Program-made: the position numbers and the translations under genes
Shown here: one piece after another, positions 16,747 to 24,482 of the stretch
How positions within the stretch are numbered: the first letter of the stretch is position 1
How the letters are laid out: each line of letters begins with the position of its first letter
IMG/VR virus record: IMGVR_UViG_3300005753_000042
Location: 1 to 31,065 of that record
Source of the DNA: a virus
Length of the DNA: 31,065 bases
Direction: 5' to 3' (one strand)
The notes under the pieces: model-generated
Told to the model about the DNA's origin: nothing
Seen by the model: the letters and a program-made list of their open reading frames with translations, nothing else
Database searches by the model: none

Positions 16747-17725
16747 AAATCTTTAATATAAAGTTAAATCCTTCATCTGTTACAGATTTTTCCTTTAATT
16801 GGAATACATTATTTTTTAATCCCTGATTATAAGTATATTCACTCTTCACTTCATATATAGTATTAGTACTTTTTATATAACAATCAGGAAAATATCTCCT
16901 TCTTATCCCAAATATATCAATATACCAAAAATGAGGCATATTTTTATAATCAGTTATAATATCTTCTTCTTTATACTCTTTTAATAACTCATCAAATAAT
17001 TGAGGTTCATATCCTTGACAATACCAGATATTATGTTTAGGTGTTATATACCATTTAGTTTTATATTGGGCTCTCATATTTTTACTATGTATATTTGAGT
17101 CTTGCATACAATTATTAACACCGTATCTTTCTTGATTTGTCTCTGTAATCTTTTGTTTTATAATTTTAGATTGAAATACATTTTCAACTCCATATCTTTC
17201 TAAATTAGTTTTCTTAGTTTTTTCTTTGGTCTTTTCGGTTTTTCCAATTCTTTTTTGTGTAATTTTTCTTTTTATTTTACTCGCTTCCGAATTCCAACCC
17301 TCGTTTACAGACCAATTAATAAAACACTCTTTACATCTAGTTCCTCTCAAAACTATGTCTGGCCTATTGATATATTCATTACCGCATTTACATTCAAATA
17401 GAGTTTTTTCTAATAACCCCGTGAATTTACCTATTAACTTTGTATCAGTTTCTAAAATATCTATTCTATAATTAAGTTCCTGTTGTTTAACAACTTCTAA
17501 TCTTACACATTTATTACATTTTCCAAAACTTTTACCCTTTATTCTTCTTCCCTTAGCTATAAATTGTTCTCCACACATACACTCCCATTTAGACTCCTTT
17601 TTAACTCCATTAAATACACCTATAACTTTTATTATTATATTTTTATCATTTAATTTCTGAAAGAATATTTTGTCAGTTTTAGCTCTTTTGGTTGTTGATA
17701 TTTTTTGTTTTATTTTTTCATTCAT
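16742..17725 (-). CDS. Free-standing homing endonuclease, zinc ribbons plus PD-(D/E)XK nuclease
   Basis: 327 aa. Two tandem Cys4 ribbons (Cys49/51/70/73 and Cys112/114/131/134) probably bind DNA. Two repeats of the ERYGVENVFQ/ERYGVNNCMQ type (about 176-210), often found in phage homing nucleases, follow. The C-terminal nuclease core shows Glu240 (GYEPQLFDELL), Pro280-Asp281 (YFPDCYI) and Glu292-x-Lys294 (IYEVKS), the PD-(D/E)XK pattern. It is convergent with the sheath gene, whose 3' end next to it is strikingly GC-rich. Ribosome site AAAGAG; no late box seen. Product likely cuts a site in or near gene 18 of relatives (inference). Confidence 0.8.
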   Translation of the reverse strand: MNEKIKQKISTTKRAKTDKIFFQKLNDKNIIIKVIGVFNGVKKESKWECMCGEQFIAKGRRIKGKSFGKCNKCVRLEVVKQQELNYRIDILETDTKLIGKFTGLLEKTLFECKCGNEYINRPDIVLRGTRCKECFINWSVNEGWNSEASKIKRKITQKRIGKTEKTKEKTKKTNLERYGVENVFQSKIIKQKITETNQERYGVNNCMQDSNIHSKNMRAQYKTKWYITPKHNIWYCQGYEPQLFDELLKEYKEEDIITDYKNMPHFWYIDIFGIRRRYFPDCYIKSTNTIYEVKSEYTYNQGLKNNVFQLKEKSVTDEGFNFILKIY

Positions 17726-17764
17726 CTTTAATCTCTTTTTAATTATTTTTTATTATAATATAAA

Positions 17765-17780
17765 TAGGTCGAAAGACCTA
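17765..17780 (-). terminator. Hairpin at the end of the 105-aa gene
   Basis: A perfect 6-bp stem TAGGTC/GACCTA with a 4-nt loop overlaps the TAG stop (17778-17780). On the minus strand it is followed by TTTATATT, only weakly U-rich. Likely a terminator or mRNA 3' end stabiliser. Confidence 0.45.
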
Positions 17781-18095
17781 CTTAATAAATTCGTATACTT
17801 CTACGTTTATTTTAGAATATTCAGACCAAAAGTCTTCACACTTCTGAATATTCTGTTTTTCATCTTCAGTTAAACTCCACTCATTTAATTTATTACTTAA
17901 AGCAATATTTAATGATTTTATTGGAACTCCTAACTCTCTTGCAGCTTCATCATTAGCTTTAATTCTTAATTTTAATGCTTCTTGCATTCTCATAAGCTTA
18001 ATTTTTTCATCTGCCCAAACTTTAGTATCATCTAATACATCATTGAATTCATTAGATATATTATCCAAGAATTCTGAACTCATTTCATTTTTCAT
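17778..18095 (-). CDS. Hypothetical helical protein (105 aa)
   Basis: Not recognised. 105 aa, acidic and almost wholly alpha-helical by composition, with LDNISNEFNDVLDDTKVWAD at the start and a charged middle (KLMRMQEALKLRIKANDEAA). The RELGVPIKSLNIALSNKL stretch resembles a short helix-turn-helix-like pair, but this is weak. No membrane segment and no cysteine pair. Its start overlaps the end of the zinc-finger gene upstream by 11 bp, so the two are coupled, and both probably come from the late promoter at 18493-18500. Confidence 0.6.
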   Translation of the reverse strand: MKNEMSSEFLDNISNEFNDVLDDTKVWADEKIKLMRMQEALKLRIKANDEAARELGVPIKSLNIALSNKLNEWSLTEDEKQNIQKCEDFWSEYSKINVEVYEFIK

Positions 18096-18474
18096 TACTA
18101 ACCTTTATATATTTTAATACCTCGAATATTTGCTCATTAGCTTTATCAACATCTCTAGTATAAATTTTACTATTTTCTAAAACAGTGTTGATATTATTTT
18201 TTATCATATCAAGCTGAGAAACATATTTTTCTTCAGATTTTTCAATTAAAATATTCACTTTATCTAAAGCTTTATTTAATTGAGCTCTTCTTTTTGATTT
18301 GGACTTATTCACTTCTGCCGATGCCAAATTATTACAAACTTTACAACTGGCATTTAATCCATTTTTTCTTGACTTATTACTTCCAAATTCATTTTTATTC
18401 TTATATATTTTACAACTTGAACATTTAATTTCATTATCTGAAATAACCAATTTACCATTTATAATTTGAGCCAT
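18085..18474 (-). CDS. Small zinc-finger protein (129 aa)
   Basis: 129 aa. Cys18/Cys21 (CSSC) and Cys44/Cys47 (CKVC), separated by the NEFGSNKSRKNGL loop, form a Cys4 treble-clef finger of the kind found at the start of many phage HNH-type and recombination-related proteins. No HNH residues follow; the remaining 80 residues are Lys/Glu-rich helix, probably coiled coil (ALDKVNILIEKSEEKY). Nucleic-acid binding is likely; the target is unknown. It heads a two-gene late unit with the 105-aa protein. ATG at 18474 with AAAAGGATT as ribosome site. Confidence 0.65.
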   Translation of the reverse strand: MAQIINGKLVISDNEIKCSSCKIYKNKNEFGSNKSRKNGLNASCKVCNNLASAEVNKSKSKRRAQLNKALDKVNILIEKSEEKYVSQLDMIKNNINTVLENSKIYTRDVDKANEQIFEVLKYIKVSNEK

Positions 18475-18492
18475 TTTAATCCTTTTATATTC

Positions 18493-18500
18493 TATTTATA
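18493..18500 (-). promoter_or_regulatory. Late promoter (TATAAATA) for zinc-finger unit
   Basis: Minus-strand TATAAATA, 18 bp upstream of the ATG at 18474, with an AAAAGG ribosome site in between. Confidence 0.6.
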
Positions 18501-18583
18501 TTTTTATAATATAAACTCTTTTATATTTTATTTGTAAATGGATGAAGAATATAGGAGGAATATAAAAAGAATTTCACAATTCA

Positions 18584-18591
18584 TATAAATA
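18584..18591 (+). promoter_or_regulatory. Late promoter (TATAAATA) for the 45-aa/112-aa unit
   Basis: Plus-strand TATAAATA, 24 bp upstream of the ATG at 18616. The gap contains the ribosome site AAAGGATG. Confidence 0.6.
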
Positions 18592-18615
18592 AGAAAAGAT
18601 ATTAAAGGATGTATA

Positions 18616-18753
18616 ATGGGTTATTTTGAAAAAGAAATGAGAGATATATTAGAAATATTAAAAGAAGATTTAAAAACCGCAATAGATGAAAAAGAGAAGG
18701 AAATGATAGAAGAAAAAATACTAGCTCAAGAAGCTATGTTGGAGATACTATGA
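18616..18753 (+). CDS. Small acidic helical protein (45 aa)
   Basis: 45 aa, MGYFEKEMRDILEILKEDLK and then a Glu/Lys-rich helix ending EAMLEIL. Support for a real gene: a late promoter and an AAAGGATG ribosome site directly upstream, and an ATGA overlap with the following 112-aa gene, which implies coupled translation. One long amphipathic helix is expected. No family is recognised. It may be a partner or regulator of the membrane protein encoded next. Confidence 0.6.
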   Translation: MGYFEKEMRDILEILKEDLKTAIDEKEKEMIEEKILAQEAMLEIL

Positions 18754-19088
18754 AAATTTGGCAAACAGCATTAGAAAATGCTAAGTTAATTATTAGTACA
18801 GTATTAACTGTTTCTGCTTTAGCTGCAGGTTCTTGGACAATAATTACTAATACATTTATAACGAGATCTGAAGCTGAAGCACAGATTCAAAATTTTACAG
18901 CTGAAATTGCTTATAATAAAGCATTCCGTTTAGAAACAAAAATATCAAATTTATTAGAAATAAAAAAGAGAAGAGAATTATCTAAACTGGAAGCAAAAGA
19001 GCTAATTAGATTAAGAAAATATTTAACACAAGTTGATAACCATTTAGAAAGTATAGAACTTCAAATGTTTGGAGATAAGAAAGACTAA
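18750..19088 (+). CDS. Membrane-anchored coiled-coil protein (112 aa)
   Basis: 112 aa. One hydrophobic segment (residues about 12-34, LIISTVLTVSALAAGSWTII) follows a short N-terminus; the rest is a charged helix (EIKKRRELSKLEAKELIRLR) likely to form a coiled coil. This layout fits a type II membrane protein, for example an inner-membrane spanin-like or holin-associated protein, but there is no specific motif and the assignment is open. Expressed from the late promoter at 18584 and coupled to the 45-aa gene. Its stop overlaps the stop of the opposing gene by 2 bp. Confidence 0.65.
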   Translation: MKIWQTALENAKLIISTVLTVSALAAGSWTIITNTFITRSEAEAQIQNFTAEIAYNKAFRLETKISNLLEIKKRRELSKLEAKELIRLRKYLTQVDNHLESIELQMFGDKKD

Positions 19089-19438
19089 ACTAAATATTCA
19101 GGATGGAATTTATTCATATATTTCATCATCTTTTCCACTTTATCATCTTCATTGAAAGATTTAACCTTTTTACTTAAATTTAAATAAGCACTTAACATAT
19201 CTGTATATAGCGCTTTATCTCTTACTAAAACTTTCTGTCCTTCTTATATAACATAAGTTTTTCTTAAATGGCCACCAATATTATCTTCTAAAACTTTAAC
19301 TTTTTTACAAAACGCAGTAGAACGAATTTGACCTTTTTCTTTCATATAATGAGGAAGTTTATTACCTCCACCTATAATATACATTACTGTACCAGGTTTA
19401 TGAATACTATAATTTGTTGTTTTTGGTTTACCGTACAT
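19085..19438 (-). pseudogene. Hypothetical gene interrupted by an in-frame TAA
   Basis: One continuous reading frame of 118 codons from the ATG at 19438 to the TAG at 19085-19087, broken once by TAA at 19244-19246. The upstream part is 64 aa (MYGKPKTTNYSIHKPGTVMY at the start, ending GGHLRKTYVI). Downstream the same frame continues for 52 sense codons (EGQKVLVRDKALYTDML and onward to KFHPEYLV). A single AAA-to-TAA change (Lys codon) would explain the break, and the downstream part has no own ribosome site. Either the 64-aa product is used as such, or the gene is decaying, or there is a sequence error. No family recognised. Last gene of the 20161-to-19085 operon. Confidence 0.6.
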
Positions 19439-19446
19439 ATTTTCTC

Positions 19447-19752
19447 CTATACAAAATACTCCGGTAATTTTTTCTTAGCAATATGAAAAATTTTATTATC
19501 AGATTGTTCAAGTCTTTTTAGTAAATATTCTTCTGAAATAGGTCTATCTATTGTAGGTTCATCGTTACCATTAATAATTCTATATTCATTACTTTCTGCA
19601 TCTTCTTCATAAATAGTATAAATGAAACATATAACATCTTCAAAATGAACAAATTTATCACTTAATAAATGTTGCATCGGAGTTAAAGGAACTCTAGAAA
19701 AGAACTTTTTATCTTTTTCGGCTTTCCTTTCAGCTTTCCTAGCAAAGTGCAA
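19447..19752 (-). CDS. Hypothetical protein (101 aa, TTG start)
   Basis: Not recognised. 101 aa with a basic start (ARKAERKAEKDKKFF) and an acidic middle containing the aromatic stretch FEDVICFIYTIYEEDAESNE. The chosen start is TTG at 19752, because GGAG lies 6 bp upstream and the stop of the previous gene is only 1 bp away; the first ATG would cut off 25 residues. Middle gene of a three-gene operon that lacks a late promoter and probably acts before the structural genes. Confidence 0.6.
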   Translation of the reverse strand: MHFARKAERKAEKDKKFFSRVPLTPMQHLLSDKFVHFEDVICFIYTIYEEDAESNEYRIINGNDEPTIDRPISEEYLLKRLEQSDNKIFHIAKKKLPEYFV

Positions 19753-19753
19753 A

Positions 19754-20161
19754 TTAAACTCCGTATTGACTATTAGAGGCTGAAAGGGTTTCTTTCATAT
19801 ATGAAGCCGTACATTTCATATTAGCTCCATCTTTGGTATAAATAACTGGATATTTTGAACTACGTGTTTTATATCCCATAATACGAATTTTTTCACCTGT
19901 TTTAAGTTTAATTTCTTCAAATAGTGCTTCTACTGGAATTCCGTGTTTATAAGTATATTTTCTAAAGTCATTACTTTCTTTAGTATCTGGGAATGTTCCA
20001 TCCATTGTAGTAATATTTTTAGTAAATGTTAATTTTACATCAATATCTTCTCCATATTTAGCACCACCTCGAGTAATGTTAATACCTTGAGACTTTGCAT
20101 ATTCTGTAATAACTCTATCTAAACCTGCCATATAATCTTTCGTTTCTTGTCTTGTAAACAT
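19754..20161 (-). CDS. Hypothetical protein (135 aa)
   Basis: Not recognised. 135 aa, basic, mixed alpha/beta. It starts MFTRQETKDYMAGLDRVITE. The middle carries GGAKYGEDIDVKLTFT, and the C-terminal half contains LKTGEKIRIMGYKTRSSKYP, a strand-turn-strand pattern with Gly/Lys turns, like a small SH3-type barrel, which is only a suggestion. First gene of the operon; ribosome site AAAGGAAAAG. Its promoter region shares 27 of 30 bases with that of the HD-domain gene at 27289, which suggests a common early or middle class. Confidence 0.6.
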   Translation of the reverse strand: MFTRQETKDYMAGLDRVITEYAKSQGINITRGGAKYGEDIDVKLTFTKNITTMDGTFPDTKESNDFRKYTYKHGIPVEALFEEIKLKTGEKIRIMGYKTRSSKYPVIYTKDGANMKCTASYMKETLSASNSQYGV

Positions 20162-20163
20162 TT

Positions 20164-20193
20164 CTTTTCCTTTATATACTATAATATAACATA
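20164..20193 (-). promoter_or_regulatory. Early/middle-type promoter with TGTTATATT extended -10
   Basis: The minus-strand block immediately before the 135-aa gene contains TGTTATATT, an extended -10 like sigma-70 promoters, then TATATAAAGG leading into the ribosome site. 27 of its 30 bases match the block at 27292-27321 (differences at three positions). No TATAAATA late box is present. Confidence 0.5.
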
Positions 20194-20216
20194 TTAAATA
20201 TTAAGACCTCCTTAAT

Positions 20217-20224
20217 TATAAATA
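20217..20224 (+). promoter_or_regulatory. Late promoter (TATAAATA) for the 20239-22017 unit
   Basis: Plus-strand TATAAATA, 14 bp upstream of the ATG at 20239, with the ribosome site AAAGGATT between. Only this box is seen ahead of the gp15-like gene, so it probably drives all three genes. Confidence 0.7.
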
Positions 20225-20238
20225 ACTAAAGGATTATT

Positions 20239-20556
20239 ATGGATTTCAAATCATTTAAAAAATCAGAAAGCGTTAGTGAGTTAAAAATAGAGCTTAAAGT
20301 TCTAGAAAGTTCAATAAATGAAGATATGCCTGCGGGAGATAAAAAGGTAATTGAGAAAAAAATTGCTCAATTACAAGAAAAAATTAAATTATTTGATTCT
20401 ACAGTAGCTGGAGATATTGCAATAGCTACAACAGATTTTAGTTTATGTTCAGGCGAAGATGGATGTGAGTGTGGTAAGTGTCAGATACTAAAAAGACCAG
20501 AACTTAGAGAAGCAGTAGAAAAAAATTCAGCTTTTGGCGGATTCTTCGGAGGTTAA
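20239..20556 (+). CDS. Hypothetical late protein with C-terminal Cys4 motif (105 aa)
   Basis: 105 aa. The first 55 residues form a charged helical hairpin (ELKIELKVLESSINEDM, then VIEKKIAQLQEKIKLFD). Cys70, Cys76, Cys78 and Cys81 (CSGEDGCECGKC) could bind a metal. The tail ends in a Gly/Phe-rich GGFFGG. I do not recognise the family. It is preceded by a late promoter and followed directly by a GIY-YIG endonuclease and the gp15-like gene, so it is probably a structural or assembly protein that was next to the gp15 gene before the endonuclease arrived. Confidence 0.65.
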   Translation: MDFKSFKKSESVSELKIELKVLESSINEDMPAGDKKVIEKKIAQLQEKIKLFDSTVAGDIAIATTDFSLCSGEDGCECGKCQILKRPELREAVEKNSAFGGFFGG

Positions 20557-20557
20557 T

Positions 20558-21181
20558 ATGTCTTTACATCTAATATATAAACATACTTGTTTAATATCTG
20601 GTAAGTCTTATATCGGTCAGACTAAGAGATTAATTAATATAAGATTAAATGAGCATATTCAATTGAGCAACAGGTGGAGTCAAACTCACTTCCATAGAGT
20701 TATAAGAAAATATGGAGTTGAAAATTTCACTTCTGAAATAATAGTTGAAAATGTGCCTGATTATATGATTAGTGCTTTTGAAAAATATTGGATAAATTTT
20801 TATAATACTTTTAAAAATGGGTATAATATGACAGAAGGTGGAGAAGGAACAGTTTCAAGAATAATGACAAATGAAACAAAGATAAAAATTAAAAAATCTT
20901 ATTTAATTGTTAATTCTGAGACAGGTTTAAGTATAGCACAAGAAATTGGATTAAACTTATCTAAATCTTTAATTCAAAATGGTAAGTTTTTTAATGTATT
21001 AAATAAAAATGATGAAATAATTTACAAAGAAATTCCTTTAATAGAAGTGAGAAAAATATCACAATCATTGCCAAAATCATCAAAAGAATGTAGACTTGGG
21101 AAAAATAATCAATCAATATCAGCATTAAGAAGGCAAAATAAATTGAACTTGATAGGATACTATGTAGAGGAAATAATATGA
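20558..21181 (+). CDS. GIY-YIG homing endonuclease (Seg-like)
   Basis: 207 aa from the ATG at 20558, chosen because CGGAGGTTA directly precedes it; an in-frame extension to 20534 lies inside the upstream gene and is unlikely. The catalytic GIY-YIG domain is clear: Ile6-Tyr7 (LIYKHT) and Tyr18-Ile19-Gly20 (SYIGQT), Arg29 with Glu32-His33 (RLNEH), the KYGVENFTSEII strand, a Glu in FEKYWINFY, and the closing GYNMTEGGEG. The C-terminal half is basic and probably binds DNA. It is inserted between the 105-aa gene and the gp15-like gene and overlaps the latter by ATGA. It is a free-standing mobile gene. Confidence 0.9.
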   Translation: MSLHLIYKHTCLISGKSYIGQTKRLINIRLNEHIQLSNRWSQTHFHRVIRKYGVENFTSEIIVENVPDYMISAFEKYWINFYNTFKNGYNMTEGGEGTVSRIMTNETKIKIKKSYLIVNSETGLSIAQEIGLNLSKSLIQNGKFFNVLNKNDEIIYKEIPLIEVRKISQSLPKSSKECRLGKNNQSISALRRQNKLNLIGYYVEEII

Positions 21182-22017
21182 GTAATTTAAAATGGGAAGA
21201 AGTAAACAACACATTAATTTTTAACAGCACTAGAACATATACCTTAGCTATATTAGATAGCTTAAATAATGTTAAGCATTATGTTAGAAAAGAAGATGGC
21301 ACAGCATCTGTTAAAGTTGTTCCTATCTCTTTTGGAAATTATGAAAAATCTATAGCATTGAGTGATATAGACCGAGAAACACTAGAGCAAGGAAACTGGA
21401 ATTTTGTTCCAAGGTTGGTATTAAGTTTTAATGGAATGTCTAAAGCATCCGATAGGACTACAAATAAATTTCAAAAAATTTCTAAATCAATTGAATACAA
21501 AGGTAAGAAATTATTAAATTATGGATTTAATTCGATTCCTTATGATTTCCAATTTACTTTAACACTACAAGCTCGTGGATTAAGTGAAGCATTTCAAATT
21601 ACAGAACAAATTCTTCCTATGTTTAGACCTTCATATAATATTAAAATTCAAGAATATCCAATGTTTGATGAAATGACTGAAACTCAGTTACAAATTCAGG
21701 ACCCTGAATTTGATATTATTGAAGAATTTGCAGCAGAAGATGTAAATCTTATTAATGTAACGTTCGGCTTAAACTTAAGAGGTAATTTATATATGCCGTT
21801 ACAATTAATTGCTCCAGTTGAAACAGTTAAATTATTCAATCATTTATGGGATACTCAAGAACTTAAAGAAAGTCAATTAGCTTCATATTATAAATGGAAT
21901 GTTTGTTCAGTAGATGGTAAGATATATGATACGGAAATTGAGGAACATTATGCTCCTCCAAAACTATATGATAATGATAAACAAGAGCTTCCTACTAAAG
22001 AGGAATGTTCAAAATAA
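21178..22017 (+). CDS. Tail sheath stabilizer/completion protein, T4 gp15-like
   Basis: 279 aa (T4 gp15 is 272 aa). The central region NYGFNSIPYDFQFTLTLQAR, followed by EAFQITEQILPMFRPSYNIK, lines up with the T4 gp15 region that contains IVEQILPYFQPHFN. The next part (QIQDPEFDIIEEFAAEDVNL, then the NLRGNLYMPL strand) matches the remaining fold. gp15 caps the finished tail and provides the surface that joins the head. The gene starts inside the stop of the endonuclease gene, so its translation may depend on the mobile gene. The acidic C-terminus is lineage-specific. Confidence 0.88.
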   Translation: MSNLKWEEVNNTLIFNSTRTYTLAILDSLNNVKHYVRKEDGTASVKVVPISFGNYEKSIALSDIDRETLEQGNWNFVPRLVLSFNGMSKASDRTTNKFQKISKSIEYKGKKLLNYGFNSIPYDFQFTLTLQARGLSEAFQITEQILPMFRPSYNIKIQEYPMFDEMTETQLQIQDPEFDIIEEFAAEDVNLINVTFGLNLRGNLYMPLQLIAPVETVKLFNHLWDTQELKESQLASYYKWNVCSVDGKIYDTEIEEHYAPPKLYDNDKQELPTKEECSK

Positions 22018-22025
22018 TATAAATA
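22018..22025 (+). promoter_or_regulatory. Late promoter (TATAAATA) for the fibre cluster
   Basis: Plus-strand TATAAATA begins right after the gp15-like stop and lies 49 bp upstream of the 22075 ATG. A second, imperfect box (TATAAATT, 22053-22060) sits 14 bp upstream of the ATG, at the spacing seen for other late genes; either may be the active one. Confidence 0.6.
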
Positions 22026-22074
22026 TTACAACAATATATATTAAAAATAATTTATAAATTTTAAGGATAAAAGA

Positions 22075-22425
22075 ATGGCAACAACAGGTATAATTCAAAG
22101 AAGAGACCTTAAATCAGCTCTATTAAATGGAATTCCTACAGACCCACAAGCACAATGGACAGGACCAATAGTAATTGGAGAATTTGTTTATGCTACTGAT
22201 ACAGACGAAATTGGATTTGTTGCTGATAGTAGTAACCCAACTGTAATAGCTTGGAGAAAAATGTCCGATTTAGGAACATCAATTCAAATTGTTCACAAAG
22301 GAACGGAAGATCCAAATACTTTAACAGCTTTTGGACAAACAGGAGATAATTTTATGAGACAATATCAAAAAATAGTAGTTAATGATTTTACTTTATCACT
22401 AGCAGCTGAATCAGGAGCAAACTAA
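22075..22425 (+). CDS. Small fibre-cluster protein (116 aa), possible adapter
   Basis: 116 aa. The segment GPIVIGEFVYATDTDEIGFV resembles the short N-terminal domains of phage fibre and tip proteins that begin with a flat beta strand and a GxxxYxTDTxxxGF turn. The late C-terminal stretch FMRQYQKIVVNDFTLSLAAE is strand-like. I cannot name a family. It precedes the long adhesin with a one-base TAATG overlap and shares its late promoter, so it is probably an adapter or a short head/tail fibre part. A ribosome site (AAGGATAAAAG) lies ahead of the ATG. Confidence 0.6.
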   Translation: MATTGIIQRRDLKSALLNGIPTDPQAQWTGPIVIGEFVYATDTDEIGFVADSSNPTVIAWRKMSDLGTSIQIVHKGTEDPNTLTAFGQTGDNFMRQYQKIVVNDFTLSLAAESGAN

Positions 22426-24473
22426 TGGCTGGTTCAATTACTTCTGGAAATTATCAATATAATTTAGGTACATTAGGTAGTATAGTAACAGGAACTTCTG
22501 ATATAAAAAGAATCAATCTAACTAATCCAAGTTATACTGGATCTGATGCTATAATAATTAGTTTTAATGTAGTTGGAGATAATCATCAAAATGCTACAGT
22601 ACTTGTAAATAATTTTCCTATTATCATTAGTGATGGTGTATATAATGGAGTTTCAGGTGAATATGAATTTTATTCATCACAAATTGCTAATTACTTAGAT
22701 TTATACAATTCATTAATATTAAATGACACTGGAAATTTTTCAGAAAATACATTTTCTTATTCAAATACTGATATTACTGAATTTGCTTATGAAGAATATA
22801 CTCTAAAAGCTGATACTACTTGGGTAATTGTAAATGGAAGTCCAGAAACTGTAGCTCCAGTAGCTCCTGTGGACCCATCAACTGGATTAGAACAAATTTC
22901 AGAAGGTGGAAACCTTGGTTGGAGATTAATTGGAAAAAATCCAGATAATTTTGGTGATATTGGCGATTACGCAATAGATTTTTCTAATAGTGACAGTGTT
23001 TCTAATACTTATGGGGCAACAGGATATGGCTCGGCAGCTTTTGGTTATCAAACAACAGCTTCAGGACATAATTCATTTACTTCAGGAGCTTATAATATTT
23101 CGACTGGAGAAAATAGTGCTACTTTTGGATTTCAAAATGAAGGAAGTGGTTATCACTCATTAGCAATTGGAAACCTTACAGCAGCATCAGGTAAATCTTC
23201 ATTTAGTGGTGGTCAAGGTAAGAGTATATTCAAAATAGTCTCATCAGGTCAAGGTTCTTTTGCTTTTGGTTGGACTAATAGTAATAGTTTAATTTCTAGT
23301 GGTGCAGGTTCTGTGTCAATGGGTTTTGAAACAGAAGCAACTGCTAATTCTGCTATTTCAATGGGTCATAAAACAAAATCAACTGCAAATGCTTCAATTT
23401 CTTTAGGTTATGGAACAATTGCTAATCAAATAGGTCAAGTAGCATTAGGTAAGTACAATAAGGGAACAGCTACTGACACCATTTTAGAAGTAGGAATAGG
23501 AACTGAAGTTAGTAAATTAAATGCTTTTGAGGTATTTTTAGATGGAACTGCAACTTTAGATACTGCTACAATTGCAGAAATTACAAATCGTGGAAATTCA
23601 GCGGTTACAACAGTTGAATGGGTTAATGACGCTCTTTCAGGTGTTGGCGGAGGAGATGTTTCTACAGGACTAGAAGCTTTAGATGAAGGTTCAGGAACTG
23701 GTTGGAGATTAATAGGTCAAGACCCACTTAATTTTGGGCCTATTGGTCTAGGAGCTGTAAATTTATCAAGTTCAAATAGTGCTTCAAACTCTAGAGGTGC
23801 AACTGGAGAGTATTCATTTTCAGTAGGATTAAATACTGAAGCTACAGGATTAGGTTCTATTGCTATGGGTACTTCAAGTATAGCAATTAATCCATCTTCC
23901 AATGTAACTAGTTCTATCTCTATTGGAACTAATTGTATTAGTGGTGGAATTTTTGCTACAGGTGTTTCTATTGGAACTAATTGTAATGTTACAGGAAATG
24001 ATTCTATCGCCTTCGGCTTTCATAATACTGTTCCAGGTAATTATTCTACTGCTATTGGGAGAAGCATTAATATTAGTGGAGAATACTCTATAGGGGTTGG
24101 AACTGGTTTATTAATAAGTGGAAATAATCAATTCGTTGCAGGAAATTATAATACTACTGTTACTGGAACAATTTTTGAACTTGGAAATGGAACAAATGAT
24201 GCAACTAGAAGTAATGCTTTAGAAGTCTATATAACAGGTGAAGTTGTAGCTCCAAGTTTAACAACAGCTTTAATTGATTCGGAAGCTACAGGCAAAGTTT
24301 TAGTTACTAAAGAGTATTTAGTATCAGAATCAGTAAATGATGTTCAATCGGATACAACTTTAGCTTCAACTACAAATGGAACTAAAATTAACAATATGGT
24401 AGCAATGTCACAAGTTGATTATGACGCTTTAGGTGCTAATGTCGATGCAAATACATTTTATGTTATTGTATAA
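22425..24473 (+). CDS. Tail fibre/adhesin with YadA-like head repeats in a duplicated module
   Basis: 682 aa. After an N-terminal attachment region of about 140 residues, two related modules follow. Module 1 (about residues 150-400) starts DPSTGLEQISEGGNLGWRLI; module 2 (about 411-640) starts DVSTGLEALDEGSGTGWRLI. Each contains 14-residue-type head repeats with S-x-A/S-x-G core positions (SAAFGYQTTASG, SFTSGAYNIS, SISLGYGTI; SFSVGLNTEATG), as in trimeric autotransporter YadA heads (left-handed beta-roll). Each module closes with a small domain containing ILEVGIGTE/IFELGNGTN. The last 25 residues (MSQVDYDALGAN, then TFYVIV) are a common fibre end-domain signature. Receptor binding is the likely role. 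Repeats rich in Ser/Gly/Thr/Asn. Confidence 0.85.
   Translation: MAGSITSGNYQYNLGTLGSIVTGTSDIKRINLTNPSYTGSDAIIISFNVVGDNHQNATVLVNNFPIIISDGVYNGVSGEYEFYSSQIANYLDLYNSLILNDTGNFSENTFSYSNTDITEFAYEEYTLKADTTWVIVNGSPETVAPVAPVDPSTGLEQISEGGNLGWRLIGKNPDNFGDIGDYAIDFSNSDSVSNTYGATGYGSAAFGYQTTASGHNSFTSGAYNISTGENSATFGFQNEGSGYHSLAIGNLTAASGKSSFSGGQGKSIFKIVSSGQGSFAFGWTNSNSLISSGAGSVSMGFETEATANSAISMGHKTKSTANASISLGYGTIANQIGQVALGKYNKGTATDTILEVGIGTEVSKLNAFEVFLDGTATLDTATIAEITNRGNSAVTTVEWVNDALSGVGGGDVSTGLEALDEGSGTGWRLIGQDPLNFGPIGLGAVNLSSSNSASNSRGATGEYSFSVGLNTEATGLGSIAMGTSSIAINPSSNVTSSISIGTNCISGGIFATGVSIGTNCNVTGNDSIAFGFHNTVPGNYSTAIGRSINISGEYSIGVGTGLLISGNNQFVAGNYNTTVTGTIFELGNGTNDATRSNALEVYITGEVVAPSLTTALIDSEATGKVLVTKEYLVSESVNDVQSDTTLASTTNGTKINNMVAMSQVDYDALGANVDANTFYVIV
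22872..24300 (+). repeat. Tandemly duplicated adhesin module (protein level)
   Basis: Two copies of a module of about 780 bp, starting at 22872 and 23655, each beginning with a STGLE...GWRLIG...NFG...I motif, then YadA-like head repeats and a closing small domain. Similarity is at protein level; the DNA has diverged, so the duplication is old. Confidence 0.7.
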
Positions 24474-24482
24474 AGGAAAAAT

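Noticed and set aside
17759-17766. Plus-strand TATAAATA just before the minus-strand 105-aa gene
   Set aside because: It points into the antisense side of minus-strand genes and has no ribosome site or frame after it; likely chance in AT-rich DNA.
18538-18588. 16-codon plus-strand frame with an internal AGGAGG
   Set aside because: Too short, no own ribosome site, and overlaps the late promoter at 18584.
19244-19246. TAA reassigned as a sense codon
   Set aside because: TAA ends many neighbouring genes exactly at their operon junctions, so the code is standard; the stop is a local change.
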